Source: Adiantum capillus-veneris (lineage: Eukaryota > Streptophyta > Polypodiopsida > Polypodiales > Pteridaceae). Taken from it: 64,000 nucleotides of DNA. Under the pieces are notes generated by a model. It had not been told where the DNA came from. It ran no database searches and saw only the letters and a program-made list of their open reading frames with translations. The stretch lies in the NCBI GenBank assembly GCA_014529385.2, contig CM043949.1, positions 145,840,350 to 145,904,349 on the forward strand, given 5' to 3'. Shown piece by piece: positions 43,384 to 54,899 of the stretch (within the stretch, counting starts at the first letter, position 1; every line of letters begins with the position of its first letter). A program made the position numbers and the translations under genes.

Positions 43384-44566
43384 GTGCACATGGTGCAACT
43401 GCTACCTCTTAAGTCTTCCTCGCGCTTCTCTACAGTGGAAGTAACACACACAGAGGTGGTACATGAATGCTGTCTCACACCTTCCATGTGGCAACAAACC
43501 TTTGGACCACATGAGTTAGTATGTATGCACAGATCTCTGCAAGGCCACAAGGTGCTCATCTTGGTAGATGACGGTGCTACTCACAATTTCATCAATTATG
43601 GATTGGTGAAAAAACTCAAATTGCCTCAAACTCTAAGTACCCACCGCTACAAGGTAGCAATGATGAATGGACATTATACATAAATCTGGGATACTCAATG
43701 CCGAGCTGTTCCACTAAAAGTACAAGGTTACTCCACATGCTTGGATTTTCAGGTTATGAACATGGAAAGGGCAGACGTGGTTCTTGGTAGGGAGTGGTTG
43801 CATAGCCTAGGACCATCACTGAAGCGTAGCTATGAGCACAACAGCTTGATGTTTGAATCCCATTGCGCACATGTGTTGTTGGTAGGAGAGAAGGATGCAC
43901 CTTCATCACCATTGATTTGTACCACTGAGCTTATGCAGCTCGTTTCTGATAATGAAATAGATCAAGTTTTCTTGTGTTACTCACTCATGTCTCATTTTCT
44001 TTCTAACATTGAATCTGTTGAACATTCCTCAACGCCGCATGCTTCTCTCTCATCTCTTCCACCAATGGCTAATTCTAAACAAGCAAACGTTGCTAGTGAG
44101 TTACAGAAATTATTAAAAGAATTTCAAGATTTTTTTCCTAATGATTTGCCACCAGGATTACCGCTGACACGATCGGTGCAACATAGCATCGACGTGGCTG
44201 CAGGCTATAAACCTGTCAGTAAACCTCCTTACTGTATGAGTTATTTTGAAGCTGCTAAGGTAGAACGTCAGCTTGCTGACTACCTTAGCAAAGGGTATAT
44301 ACAACCCAGTTCTTCACCATAGGCCTCTCCTATCCTATTAGTGAAGAAAAAAGACGGCAGTATATGCATGTGCGTAGACTATCGTGGTTTGAATGCGGTT
44401 ACGGTTAAGAACAAATACCCATTGCCCCGAGTAGATGAGTTGTTTGATAAACTCACTCATGCTCGGATTTTTATGAAAATAGACTTGCGGTCATGATATC
44501 ACCATTTCCGTAGTGGACTTGCTGATATACCCGAAACTGTATTCCAAATACGGTTGGACACTACGA
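43384..44566 (+). pseudogene. protease and N-terminal RT of element F
   Basis: [16 protein letters not shown] (about 43560) is the retroviral-type protease motif. [13 protein letters not shown] and the FQDFFPNDLPPGLPLTR linker follow, then RT motifs [18 protein letters not shown] and IFMKIDLRS with the catalytic Asp still present, followed by a TGA. Stops at 43681 and 44321 and a frameshift around 44540 break it. Confidence 0.85.
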
Positions 44567-44570
44567 GTTC

Positions 44571-45647
44571 TTGGTGATGCCCTTTGGGTTAACCAATGCG
44601 CCCGCAACATTCATGACACTTATGGATAGTATCTTGAAGCCATACTTGGGCAAATTTGTCATTGATTTCCTCGATGACATTCTAGTCTACAGTGCTTCTG
44701 AAGAAGAACACTTACAACATCTCAGGCAAGTGTTCGAGTTGTTACGAACAAACAAATTATATACCAAGGAATCTAAGTGTGATTTTTTGAAAGAAGAAAT
44801 TCACTATTTAGGGCATGTTATTTCAGCTAATGGGTTATATATGGATCAATCCAAAGTGGATACCATCCGGAAATGGTCTTCTCTTAAAAATCTAGAAGAG
44901 TTACAGATTTTTTTTGGATTTGCAAGTTTTTACCAAAGGTTTGTTAAGAACTATGCTAATATTGTTGTTCCCATGACGGATCAACTAAAAGGCAAAGGCA
45001 AAGCTTTTCAGTGGGGATCCGCTCAACAGCATAGTTTCGATACGCTCAAGGATGCATTATCTATAGCTCCCATACTTGCTATTGTAGATCCTTTAAAACC
45101 ATTTGTTTTGGAAACAGATGCCAATGATCATGCTATTGGAGCAGTCCTATTACAAGACGGACGGCCAATTGCATTTGAAATCAAGAAGCTTGATGCAGCT
45201 CAGCAGAACTACTCTGCTTATGAGCGCAAACACTATGCAATAGTGTCTGTCTTAAAAACATGGCGGCATTATCTGTATGGTGTTCAATTTGAGATTGTGT
45301 TTGACCATGAAAGCATCAAATGGTGTACACAACAAACGGATTTGAAGGGTCCGAAAGCCAGGTGGGCCGAGATTCTTCAGGAATATGATGCCAAGCTAAG
45401 GTATCGTAAAGGTCGATACAATGTGGTGGCTGACGCTTTAAGTCGTATGCCGAAGATCAATTCTCTCTTGTTCACTGAACTTCGTAGTGAATTTTTGGAT
45501 TCTCTCAAAGGAAAATATGAGCATGATGAAGCATATTCCAAAGTGTGGAGCCATGTTCAAATGAGGGATCCTTCTCACTCTAATGATGGTAGTGTAACAT
45601 TAACCTCCACACCTAGTTCTCCTCTATCGAGTGATGAACTACAGTGA
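44571..45647 (+). pseudogene. RT C-terminal half and RNase H of element F
   Basis: This is a 358-codon open frame: [30 protein letters not shown] (FLDD active site), EEIHYLGHVIS, FFGFASFYQRFVKNYA, then RNase H FVLETDANDHAIGAVL, YSAYERKHYAIV and YNVVADALSRMP. It is the best-kept piece of F, but upstream frames are broken, so no complete polyprotein is possible. Confidence 0.9.
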
Positions 45648-47110
45648 TGGAAGCATTTCACCATCGACAATGGGTACCTACTCCATAAGGGGAGAGTTTG
45701 TGTACCGACGGGCACAAACATTCGGTGCCAAATTCTTTATGAATGTCATGATAGTCCAAGTGCAGGGCACCCGAGTATTAGAAAAACTTATGCTCTCGTA
45801 CGACGATAGTTGTACTGGCCAGGTATACATGGATTTGTTCAATATTATGTCTTGCATTGCCAAAAATGTCAAGCTCACAAAGCAGAGCGCCTGAAAGCAG
45901 GAGGACTCTTACATCCTTTGGAGATTCCCAATGGAAAATGTGCATCTCTATGGACTTTATTGTGGATTTACCAACCACTGTACGAGGTCATGACTCGGTA
46001 TGGGTGGTCGTAGACCGCCGGTTGACTAAACTATGTAAGTTTATTTCAATCAAATCAATGGTTAAGACACCAGAACTAGCCGAGTTATTTGTGGACAATC
46101 TATACAAATTCTAGGGTTTGCCAAGTAACATTGTCAGCGACCGTGATCCCAAGTTTAACAGTCACTTCTGGAGGGCTGGGTTTAAATGATTGGGTACACA
46201 ACTGAACCTCAGTACAACTGATCATCCAAAAATAGATAGTCACATTGAACGAGTTAACCAGGTGCTAGAGGATATGCTCAGAGCATACGTCAGTAAAAAA
46301 CAGTCAAACTGGGAAGAATACTTACCTATTCTCGAGTTTGCCTAAAACAGTGCTAAGCATGTCACAACTGGATTTAGTCCTTTCATGCTCATGTATGGGT
46401 TTCAGCCTAGGTCACCTGTTACGTTGTGGTTGGAAATCAAAAAGCTCCAATAGGTTAAGGATTTTCTCCAAGGCCACATGGATATGCTGAAACTCGCTCA
46501 TCAGAATGTCCGACAAGCACAGGATTAGTATAAGAAGTATGCTGATGAGAAATGTCGACAAGCTACCTTTGAGGAAGGGGAGGAAGTATTTTTACGTGTG
46601 CCAGAACATTCAGAAGGTCTGAAAACTAGGCCAACACCTAAATTATCTCCCCGATATTGTGGGCCTTTCAAAATACTCAAGCGAGTAGGTGATCGTGCCT
46701 ACAAATTATTGCTACCTGCACATTCTCGTATTTATCTGGTGTTTCATGTAAGCCGTTTACGTAAGCGGTTACATGGGGATGACAATGTCATTGACCAACA
46801 CATTTTGATTAATTTCATTGAACCTCCTACCTTACCGCATGAACCTGAACGTGTTCTCGATTATCATGAGTTGCATACACATCATCATGTACGTCAACAA
46901 GCCTTAATCAAGTGGAAAGACCGACCTGAGGAAGGTGCCACTTGGGAAAACATTAGTGTTCTTAAGAAGAAGTTCCCCACTTTTGCTCTTCTTAAGGGGG
47001 GAGTAATGTCAGGACACCAGCAAGGCCGGATTAGACAAGGGCAAGGCCGGGCTACGCAGTGTGGAAAGGGAGTCCAATTAGGGCAAAGGGCCAGAGGCTA
47101 TGCTATATAG
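45648..47110 (+). pseudogene. integrase and chromodomain of element F
   Basis: In several frames: HHCC region (YYVLHCQKCQAHKA), core DFIVDLPTTVRGHDSVWVVV, IVSDRDPKF and GYxPR-like segments with stops, then the frame 46598-47110. That frame reads LSPRYCGPFKILKRVGDRAYKLLLP, VFHVSRLRKRL and the chromodomain-like HVRQQALIKWKDRPEEGATWE. A chromodomain at the integrase end is diagnostic of chromoviruses and is thought to steer integration. Confidence 0.85.
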
Positions 47111-47159
47111 TGGGTGGTTGGATGGTGGACTTCTAGGTTCTAGTTCCCCTTCTCTAACA
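47007..47159 (+). repeat. 3' LTR of element F
   Basis: 153 bp, following the purine tract at 46993-47003. It is paired with 41313-41465. Confidence 0.9.
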
Positions 47160-47290
47160 ATGTGCTCCTCCTGAGACTCAGTCTCGCTCTCCAGGTCTTT
47201 CTTATGCTCAGACTCTCTTTCTCAGACCTCAGGAATGGGGTCAGCCTGGTCAAAATCATTGCCTAACCGGGTTGGCGGTTTACGACCACG
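47160..47290 (-). pseudogene. Gag start of LTR element H, split by element F
   Basis: The minus strand reads KPPTRLGNDFDQADPIPEV, a stop, and a charged run (SEHKKDLESETESQEEH) up to the F target site. It continues in the same frame on the other side of F (SHADEAKDSQHY, at 41312 and leftward) when one target copy is removed. The position next to a primer-site-like sequence supports Gag. The product family is not identified. Confidence 0.4.
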
Positions 47291-47307
47291 ATTGACACTG
47301 GGTGCCA

Positions 47308-47942
47308 TGTGATCAGCTGAAAATTCAAATGAGGAGATAAGAGTTTACTAGTCGTAGAGCAAATATCTCTAACGACCATGATCGCTGAAATGGAACTGGA
47401 GCTGATTCTCAGTAGACTGCTAATTCCGGTGTTCGAATTTAAAGCTACTCGGTATGCCGTCAGTTCAGATAGTGAGACTAGAATAGAGCATTGCCTGAAC
47501 TAAAATAGATAACTGAATTGGAATATGATTCTGGAACGAGAGACATATCTAGAAAACTAAGAAGAGTATTTGCCAATTCAAATCAATAGCTCAAGGTCAA
47601 CCAGCTAGTGGATAACGGTTCAAGCTCAGATGATTACAGAATTGATGATTACAAGTGAAGCTAGAGACGAAGAGCTCGAAAGTGCTAAGAAAGCTAAAGT
47701 CAAATACAAATAGTTTGGAACCCGATTACAATGCAGCGGGTCCTATTTATAGATCTCCTGAGCTACTACAGTAACTACCTGTGGTAACTATTGCCAGTCT
47801 GATTGCCTCCCACTGGCCGATCTTCTAAGGGATAGTTCTCGCCTGCCAATATAGTGACGACTCAACATTATTAACGTGTTCATGTATTCGTGATTATATT
47901 AATGAAATCCCTGCTAGCTAAAATCATCTAGAACCCACAACA
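47308..47942 (-). repeat. probable 5' LTR of element H
   Basis: It ends are TGTGATCAGC and CCACAACA (TGT/ACA). The minus-strand TATA box TATAAAT lies at 47745-47751. Directly inside, the minus strand reads TGGCACCCAGTGTCA (47293-47307), a plausible primer site of non-Met type. No partner LTR is present in the window. Confidence 0.42.
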
Positions 47943-49950
47943 TTCAAAAGACAAAGGAGCTGACATAGGAGGATTTTAAGAGGACGAACGAATAGGCTAA
48001 ATGGAAATCATTGCAATCAGTAAATCGGCCAAGACATTGGCAGTAACAAGGGTAGAAGCTATCTTGATCAGCAATAAACCATCACTCTATGCAATTTTGC
48101 AAAGATCAGACCATCTACAATAACATCTAGCTATTGTATGGTTATACCTTCCATGACATATAAAGGTAATTTTAGGATGATTTTATTGGGTAGCGGTAAG
48201 GTTCTTCTAGGTAATACCACAAGCGGAGGAAACAAGAGGATACTAAATAATGAGGATTATATTGCTAGAGAATCTTGGCCAAAAATATAGTAGCTATGCT
48301 CTCAGAAATCACTTATATGCCATGTGACAAGCTCATCTTGAAGTTGTTGAATGCAAGCATTAAGAGCTTGAAGGGAAGCGTGTGAGAATTCAAGGTTTAG
48401 TAGAGTATCCTCCAAAACAAGGTTTCGTCTATGGATATGTGTTTTGCATACATTCTGCAAAGGTACTCCCAAACTGCATGTGATGATTGAAATGATGTTC
48501 AAAAGTGAAATCATTGAATGCACACAATCAGTGCTAAGGTACAAAAAACCTTGTGATTAGTCTCATTCAAATAGCAATCATAGCTTGTGTATTAGTTGAT
48601 GATGAAGTACCAGATCCTATAAATAATCCACTAGTTCCACAAGAATATAGGTAGGGAAAACCTTGTGGTTATTCTCGTTCCAGATAACAACCATATCTTG
48701 TGTAAAAACTGATGATGAAGTATCGGATTCAGTAGATAATCCATTAGTTCCACAAGAATATAGGTAATACCAAGTTGATTTACTAGATACGAACTGCTCG
48801 TTTATGTTTTCTATTTCAACAATTATGGTGTAGATTTTAGCATGACCATTACGAGGTGGTATGATATGATTTAAGAGTCTAATGCCTTGGTAAACATTCC
48901 AACCAAGATTCATTCTCACTACATGAAGAAACTATGAGTGTGTAGTTACTTATAATTTTTCCAAGAATTTTTATGATGACTATAGAGCTAAGAGCAAGTG
49001 CAACGTGTGCTTCTAGTTTTTCTTTTCAACAATTATATTGCATTATATCGCAAGATGGTATGGTATATCTTTGGTGATCATGAGAAAAATCCAAAGCAAG
49101 TCCATCTTCACTACATCACAACACTACATGTGTGCAATAGATGTGTTTTGAATTGGGTCCTCACAACAATATTCTGATGTCTAAAGGTTACAATTAATCA
49201 TGAGTTATGTATGTGCTATGATCACATCTAGGATCACCTTAAGCTTTGGCTACTCAAACTAGATATGATGTTTAATTGTAAGGGCACATGCTTTTAAGCA
49301 AAGGGATATAAATTTTTAGCTATTGTGCAGTCATGATTGGGTTTTGTAAGCTCCCTCAGATTGTGGTGTTAAGATCCTCGTCAATTTGACAAAGATACTC
49401 TACATTAGGCTCTTCTTCTTTTTAGGAGAACAACACTAATTTTGGGATTTACTCCGCAAATGAAGAGCAAATGTACTATTGGGCTTAGACATAGAGCACC
49501 AAACTTTTTCATGTGTCAGAGGCAAGTCCAAATGCTAATCAATTGCATTCATAGGTAAGCATTCCAATTTTCAATAGGAATTCCTTGAGTAGTGCGGGCA
49601 ATTACATTTGCTCGGTTAGAGTATCTCACTTGAGGTAGGCTCTCTTGTATGTTGAGAAGCAAGCAATAAGTTTTACTCAATTAGAGTAATCTCTCTTGAG
49701 ATATCTCTATTATATGAGTTTGCAATCTAGGTGCACGTTCCTTTTGGCCAAAGGAATAGTCTTTTTAGAAAATATTTGATTGTAATCATTTGATTCAATT
49801 TTTGCTACAAGTAGATAGTTCCACACAGATAGGTCAAAAAATTGCCTTTCACGTGGGTTCAACTATAAAAATTATTTTATTCTATATTTTCATCCGCCAT
49901 AGGCAAGTGGCTAAAGTAAGGTCTAGAGAGCAATACCCATTTCCTCTTAC
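47943..49950. other. AT-rich decayed sequence, no gene seen
   Basis: The open frames here (80 and 100 codons on the minus strand) have no known motif. A tandem duplication lies at 48546-48770. The end of the stretch (TTCCTCTTACA at 49951) looks like an LTR end because it is followed by TGGTATTAGAGC (49952-49963), one base from the standard primer site. Confidence 0.45.
48546..48770 (+). repeat. 112-bp tandem duplication
   Basis: Two diverged copies (from 48546 and from 48658) share AAACCTTGTG, GATGATGAAGTA and AGTTCCACAAGAATATAGGT. Roughly one base in five to six differs. Confidence 0.8.
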
Positions 49951-49951
49951 A

Positions 49952-49963
49952 TGGTATTAGAGC
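49952..49963 (+). promoter_or_regulatory. primer binding site of a lost LTR element
   Basis: TGGTATTAGAGC differs from the initiator Met primer site by one C-to-T change and directly follows an LTR-like ...CTTACA end. No pol follows; a LINE fragment starts within 160 bases. Confidence 0.5.
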
Positions 49964-50109
49964 TAGTGCTCTCTGTTGTGTTTGTATACAAAGTGAGTGT
50001 GTTTATGTTTAACAGTTGTGCAATTATAGAGAGAGAGAGACAGAGATGGAGTTCAATTATAAGAGACAAGCTGGAGGATGACCTGAAACTGAGAATTCCT
50101 TAGACGTGG

Positions 50110-50270
50110 ATTTCTCAAGGTCATTCGGATGTGGATTACTCCCCATCCAGGCCGTCCTCGAAGATTGCAAGATTGATTGCTATTGTAGCATCAATTTTCT
50201 CAGGTTAGCCCCATGAGGATTGTCTCATGGAATGTTGTGGATCCCAATTTATACACCAAATTAGGAGTCA
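50110..50270 (+). pseudogene. LINE fragment, ORF1/ORF2 junction
   Basis: GATGTGGATTACTCCCCATCC (near 50130) and the following 100 bases parallel 14825-14945 of the large LINE. ATG at about 50207 reads MRIVSWNVVDP, the standard start of the LINE endonuclease, then diverges. The fragment shows a second LINE of the same group. The rest, to 50936, shows nothing recognisable. Confidence 0.6.
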
Positions 50271-50936
50271 CTTGCAACAAGAGCTTGAAAGATGCCTTCC
50301 CTAGTTATTATCCCTATTTTTGAGAAACTTGGGAGGAAAATGGGATGGTTTGAGGCCGTTCTAATAGCATTTCCCATAATAATGCAAGGAAATTGAATGG
50401 TCCAACAAAGAGAAGCTACGGTTCAAGTGGCACCAAAGGAAGTGCTTCATAGAATTGTGTGTGATTTTTATGGTCCACAACCAAATCTTGTGGCTTTGCA
50501 CTGCTTGCACTTTAACCTTGTACTTCCTACATTAGGGTTAGCACACATTTTCACATGCTGAAGGGTGTTGAAAAAAATGATCTTGAAAAAAAAATCGTAA
50601 ATTGAATAGAAAATGGGTCCCTTTTATTGGTGAAAAAATCAAAGGTAAGGGGTTTTATAAATAGTCCTTGAATGAACATGATATATAGGTTTTACATAAA
50701 GTGACCCCCTTGAGCCTATGTGAAAGTCCATGGGTACATTCACCCTCCACATGCAAAGTAAATCCCAAAATGGTGTTGTTCTTCATTAAAGAGAAAGATC
50801 CATCTATAGAGTATCTGTGCATATTATAACAGGATCCCTAAAACTTCTGAAGTCCACGATCTAATGGGTTTTGCAGTGTGCCCACTCATGATTGCACAAG
50901 TCTGCACCTACATCCTCTACTTAAGACTATGTTTCT

Positions 50937-51797
50937 TGTCATAAAAACTAATATCTAACCAACCCAAATTATTTTCTCATATTAAATTGATTACTTAATG
51001 TGGGAGAATAAACGAGAACAAGGGTTAATATATTGAGATGTTCTTATAGATCTATCTCAACACAAGGCCAATAAAAAAAGGGGCCCTAATGAGAGATGGT
51101 CTATCAAAGAGCAAGGCTAACCAATGGAGCATAAGGCCTTAGGGTTAGCTTCATTGAAGATCTCCAATAATGTGTGTAAAAGCCCTTTGACCTTAGGTAA
51201 TCTAGGGTTGAGCTTGAGGCGGGAACCCAACCTAGCTTGTGGTGCTTGTCCTGCTTGTTATGCTTGATGACTAAGGTGATTGAGATGCTTGAAGTGCTTG
51301 ATGATTGCGATGCTTGAGGTGATTCACATGCTTGAGATGTTAGGGCTGTACTTGAGGTGAGAACCCAGCCCAAGCTTAAAGTGCTTCAGGGCCAAGCTTG
51401 TGGTGGGAATTGGGCCTATCCATGAGGGGTTGAGGTGTCAAAAAGTCAAATATTCAATCCCTACAAGGAGGGGGCGAGCCCTACATGAGGGGGGATGAGA
51501 GAGAACACCCACACACTCACACAAGGCATGCATGGCACAAAGAAAGCAAAAGGGACACTTGTCAAGTTCCTCCTCATGTTTCCCTCATGGTGGGCTTGAA
51601 GCCTATTGGTTGGTCATCCAAGGGGTCCAATGATAATTTAGAAGATTTAATTAATTGATTTTTAATTTATCAAGTCCTCTCTCTCAAAGGGGAAAGGGGG
51701 ACACTTGTCCTAAGGCTACCCTTGCTGCTTGTAATGCCTCCTGCTTGTGATTGGCTAGGCCTGGAGGGTTCCAATGAGCTTCAAGCATGAGCTACAA

Positions 51798-51831
<34 letters not shown>

Positions 51832-52790
51832 CAACTCAAGCAAGCTAGGGGGTTGATTAGGGGGTATACTCACCCACACACACTCACAAACACTCTCATT
51901 GTGTGCTAGGCAAGGTGCAAGAGCTCCATCTCCTTCTCCAAGCTCCTTGAGAAGTTGAGAGCCTACACCAACACTCTTGGCTATGGAATGCAAATCCAAC
52001 CAAGAGGTATGCTTCAATGCTTAAGCTTTCCATCTTCTCCATCTTCATTACTATGCTATTATGTATGCTAAGCAAGAAGAGTGATGATAAGTGAGGAATT
52101 ATTTCTTTCTCCTATGGAATACTTCTTGTTCCTCTTCCCTACCCTCATTTCCTGTTAGCACTCTCCACCTTCCAAGGTGTTTGAGGTCTTGGGACTGAGG
52201 CTTGGGATAGTTAATGCTTTCTAAAAAGTGCATGTTATGCTTATTGCAAGAAGGCTAATGGTCTATTGCAAGTAGATTAGTTACTTAATGCAAGTAGATA
52301 ATTGTATTGCACGGTAGATTAATTGTTCCGTTAGGCACAAGTTGATGCATAAAAGTATACATCTTCATGCACTCAAATGATTTAGGGAACACAAAGACTA
52401 ATGATGGTCACAAGTTCTTGATTGTTTTCAAGCTAAGATTGATTGTTGATATTATGCAAAATCTTGGTGTATGAAGCTTCCATCTTCATACTGCCGAAGA
52501 GGTCTCAAGGAACACAAAGATTGTATTGTACCAAGTCTCTCTTAATGAGAGAATCTATAATACAAATTCCTTTTGGAGGGGGGACCGGCTCCACATAAAT
52601 CTGGTCTACAACTGTTGTCATATTCTCTAAACTCTCTCTCTCTTGCAAAAGTACCGCTCATGCCTAGTTAATTAAGTGTTATGGTTAAGTTGCTACTACC
52701 AATTAAGTTCACCCTCTATGCTCTCAAAGTTGCTCACTCTAATTCCCTTAATTCCTCTATTCTCTAAGTTCATAGGCCATTTCCATTACA
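50937..52790 (+). repeat. 5' LTR of element I
   Basis: It starts TGTCATAAAAACTAATATC and ends CATTTCCATTACA. It includes a run of GCTTGAGGTGCTTGA-like short repeats (51240-51350) and a 33-base G tract (51798-51830). It is about 1,854 bp; the first 480 bases are repeated at 63520-64000. Confidence 0.82.
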
Positions 52791-52803
52791 TTGGCATCAG
52801 AGC
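52791..52803 (+). promoter_or_regulatory. primer binding site of element I
   Basis: TTGGCATCAGAGC lies directly after the LTR end; compared with the usual TTGGTATCAGAGC it has one T-to-C change. Confidence 0.75.
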
Positions 52804-53205
52804 ATTTGGTTTCTCTTTTCTTGATTAAGAAGAGAGGTCCTTAAGTGGCCTATAAATGGTTGATGTTGTTAATTATATTAGGGTAAGTGGAACTGGGATC
52901 TATTATCAGTTTTGTTGAGCCCACTATGTGGGATATGGTGCACACCGCGGGAGCTTTGGACTTAATAATGGAGTCTTTTTAGACTTGCCTACGGCTTTAC
53001 CATTATTGAGTCATAAGAAGTCCGAAAGGAGCTAACCGTCGACAACTCTGCTATGTTAGACCTACTCCTCTACTCTCTATAATTAACCACTTCGAGCCGT
53101 GGGTGTAGATACTTAAGAGCCGATTTGAAAAAGCCTAAGAGGAGTGGCAACTAAGGTTTTGAATTGCCAAAGCATACATTAACTACATACATAAATTTTG
53201 TTAAC

Positions 53206-54830
53206 ATGGCTGACAATAATCAAGAGAGTAGAACGAACATTGATAACTTTGATTTTGCACATGAAGGTGTTAATGATGATGCTCCCATGTTTATCAATTG
53301 TCTTGTTTCTACACTCCAACAAGCTATGGGAAACCCAGCCCTACAAGGTGAAGTTTTCCAACAACTTCATAGTTATGGGATTCTCCAAATTCCCCCAAAA
53401 GAGAGAGCATCTGAGAAGTCTCTTCGAGAGATTTCCAAGAGAGGGCTCTCTACGGTGAGAGAAGAGGAGAACCCATACAAAGCGCTTAAACTTTTACTAG
53501 CAGGCTTACCTCCATCCAAGAAGAGAGATGAACTCTCTACTATATATAGAGCCTTCACCAAGGGAAGGAGAAAGAAGTGAGTCTCCCAATACTTTCGAAC
53601 ATGTGGTCCAAGAATACGGCAGCCTTAACGATCTCCAACTCCCCCCAAGAGGGAAAGATTTCCGCAAAGTCCTCCTCCTCGTTATCGCAAAAAGGAAGAG
53701 AGATACCAAAAGAAGGAAAAGGAGAGAAAGAGGCCACCCTCTTCTCCATCGTCATCACCTTCCTCATATTCCAATGAAGTTAGCGGCTCTTCTCTCAAAG
53801 AGCCCAAGAGGAAAGGCCATTGCAAGTCCTATCCGGTATGGAGAAGGTCCAAGAAGCTGAAGAAGTTCAAGGAGGGAGGAAAGAACACCACTTTCATTAC
53901 CTATGATGGCACCTTCGGGGCTACGGACAAGATCTTGGCCTTCATCTAACAGTTTGATGTGGCCTTTGGTGATGAGGGCTTCATGGATTACTCCAAACTG
54001 CGTTAGGTATCTATACATTTCCAGAGCTCTGCTTGTCAATGGTGAGCTAGCCTACGAGCCCGAAGAAAAGCTCCAAGGACATGGAAGGCTTTAATAGCCT
54101 CCATCATGAAACAATTTCTGGCAAGCAACACTAAAGACAATGTCCTCATGAAATGGAAAATCTTGAAACTCTCTCCCTACAAGTCTATTCAGAAGTATGT
54201 AAATAAATTTTGAGATCTACTTCTCAAAGCCACTGTCTACAAAAAGATAGACTTTGAGGAGCAAAAGCAACAATTTTGTGCAAGTCTTTTTGAACAGATG
54301 GCCGAGTATATTAACTCACAAAGGCCTCATACCATATCGGCAGTCATACACCATACTATGGTCGCCTCTCAAATCAATTTCCAACAAGGGGTTAAGAGAA
54401 ACTCTAAGTCCATGGAAGTGAAGGATCAAAATGAGCCTAGAGGGAGGAATAATGCCCGTGGGATTCACTAAGTTTTACCGTATGGTATCACGTGAGTGTA
54501 CAATAGGGGGGTTATAAAGCAGAGAAAAGGTGCATTTTACAAAGGATGGTGCCGTATATAGGGGTTAAAAAGGGGAATTTGGTGCACGCAGGTGACATGT
54601 CCTTATTATAAGTGGTGAATCCCCCGGGGAATAATGCTCAAACTTCCTCCAAAGGAAACTCTAGCAACACCGATAACAAAGCTAAGGAGAAAGGAGTCTA
54701 TAAAGGTAATAATATACTCTCTCCAATAGAGCTAGAGTGTTATCGTAAGGATAACAAATGATACAAGTGTGGACAACAAGGGCATGTCTATCGTGCTTGT
54801 CCCCAAAGAAATGCACGCAACGAGCCGCCT
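53206..54830 (+). pseudogene. gag of element I
   Basis: The first frame (MADNNQESRTNIDNFDF at 53206; an upstream in-frame ATG is at 53164) runs to 53580 with LSTLQQAMG-like and RASEKSLREISKRG stretches. Further on, in broken frames, the Gag core reads TTFITYDGTFGATDKILAF, FQSSACQW, ALIASIMKQFLASNTKDN and SIQKYVNKF, typical of gypsy Gag. The zinc knuckle at about 54757-54800 reads YKCGQQGHVYRAC with the first Cys replaced by a TGA stop. At least five stops are visible. Confidence 0.8.
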
Positions 54831-54899
54831 TGAGTTTCTATGCAGGAAAATCCAAAAGAGGATGCTCATAGCAAAAGTCTTTTGTTTTTTCTATTCTAG

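Larger units (their letters stand above)
41313..47159 (+). mobile_element. Ty3/gypsy chromovirus-type element F, decayed
   Basis: Two 153-bp LTRs (41313-41465 and 47007-47159) start TGTCA and end CTCTAACA. A primer site follows the first (TTGGTATCAAGAGC) and a purine tract (AAGGGGGGAGTAA) precedes the second. TGTG flanks both sides (with one mismatch in the fifth base). The interior reads Gag, zinc knuckle, protease, RT, RNase H, integrase and chromodomain on the plus strand, broken by many stops and frameshifts. The LTRs differ at about 10 of 153 bases. It is the same family as element G but older. It sits inside the Gag start of element H. Confidence 0.92.
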
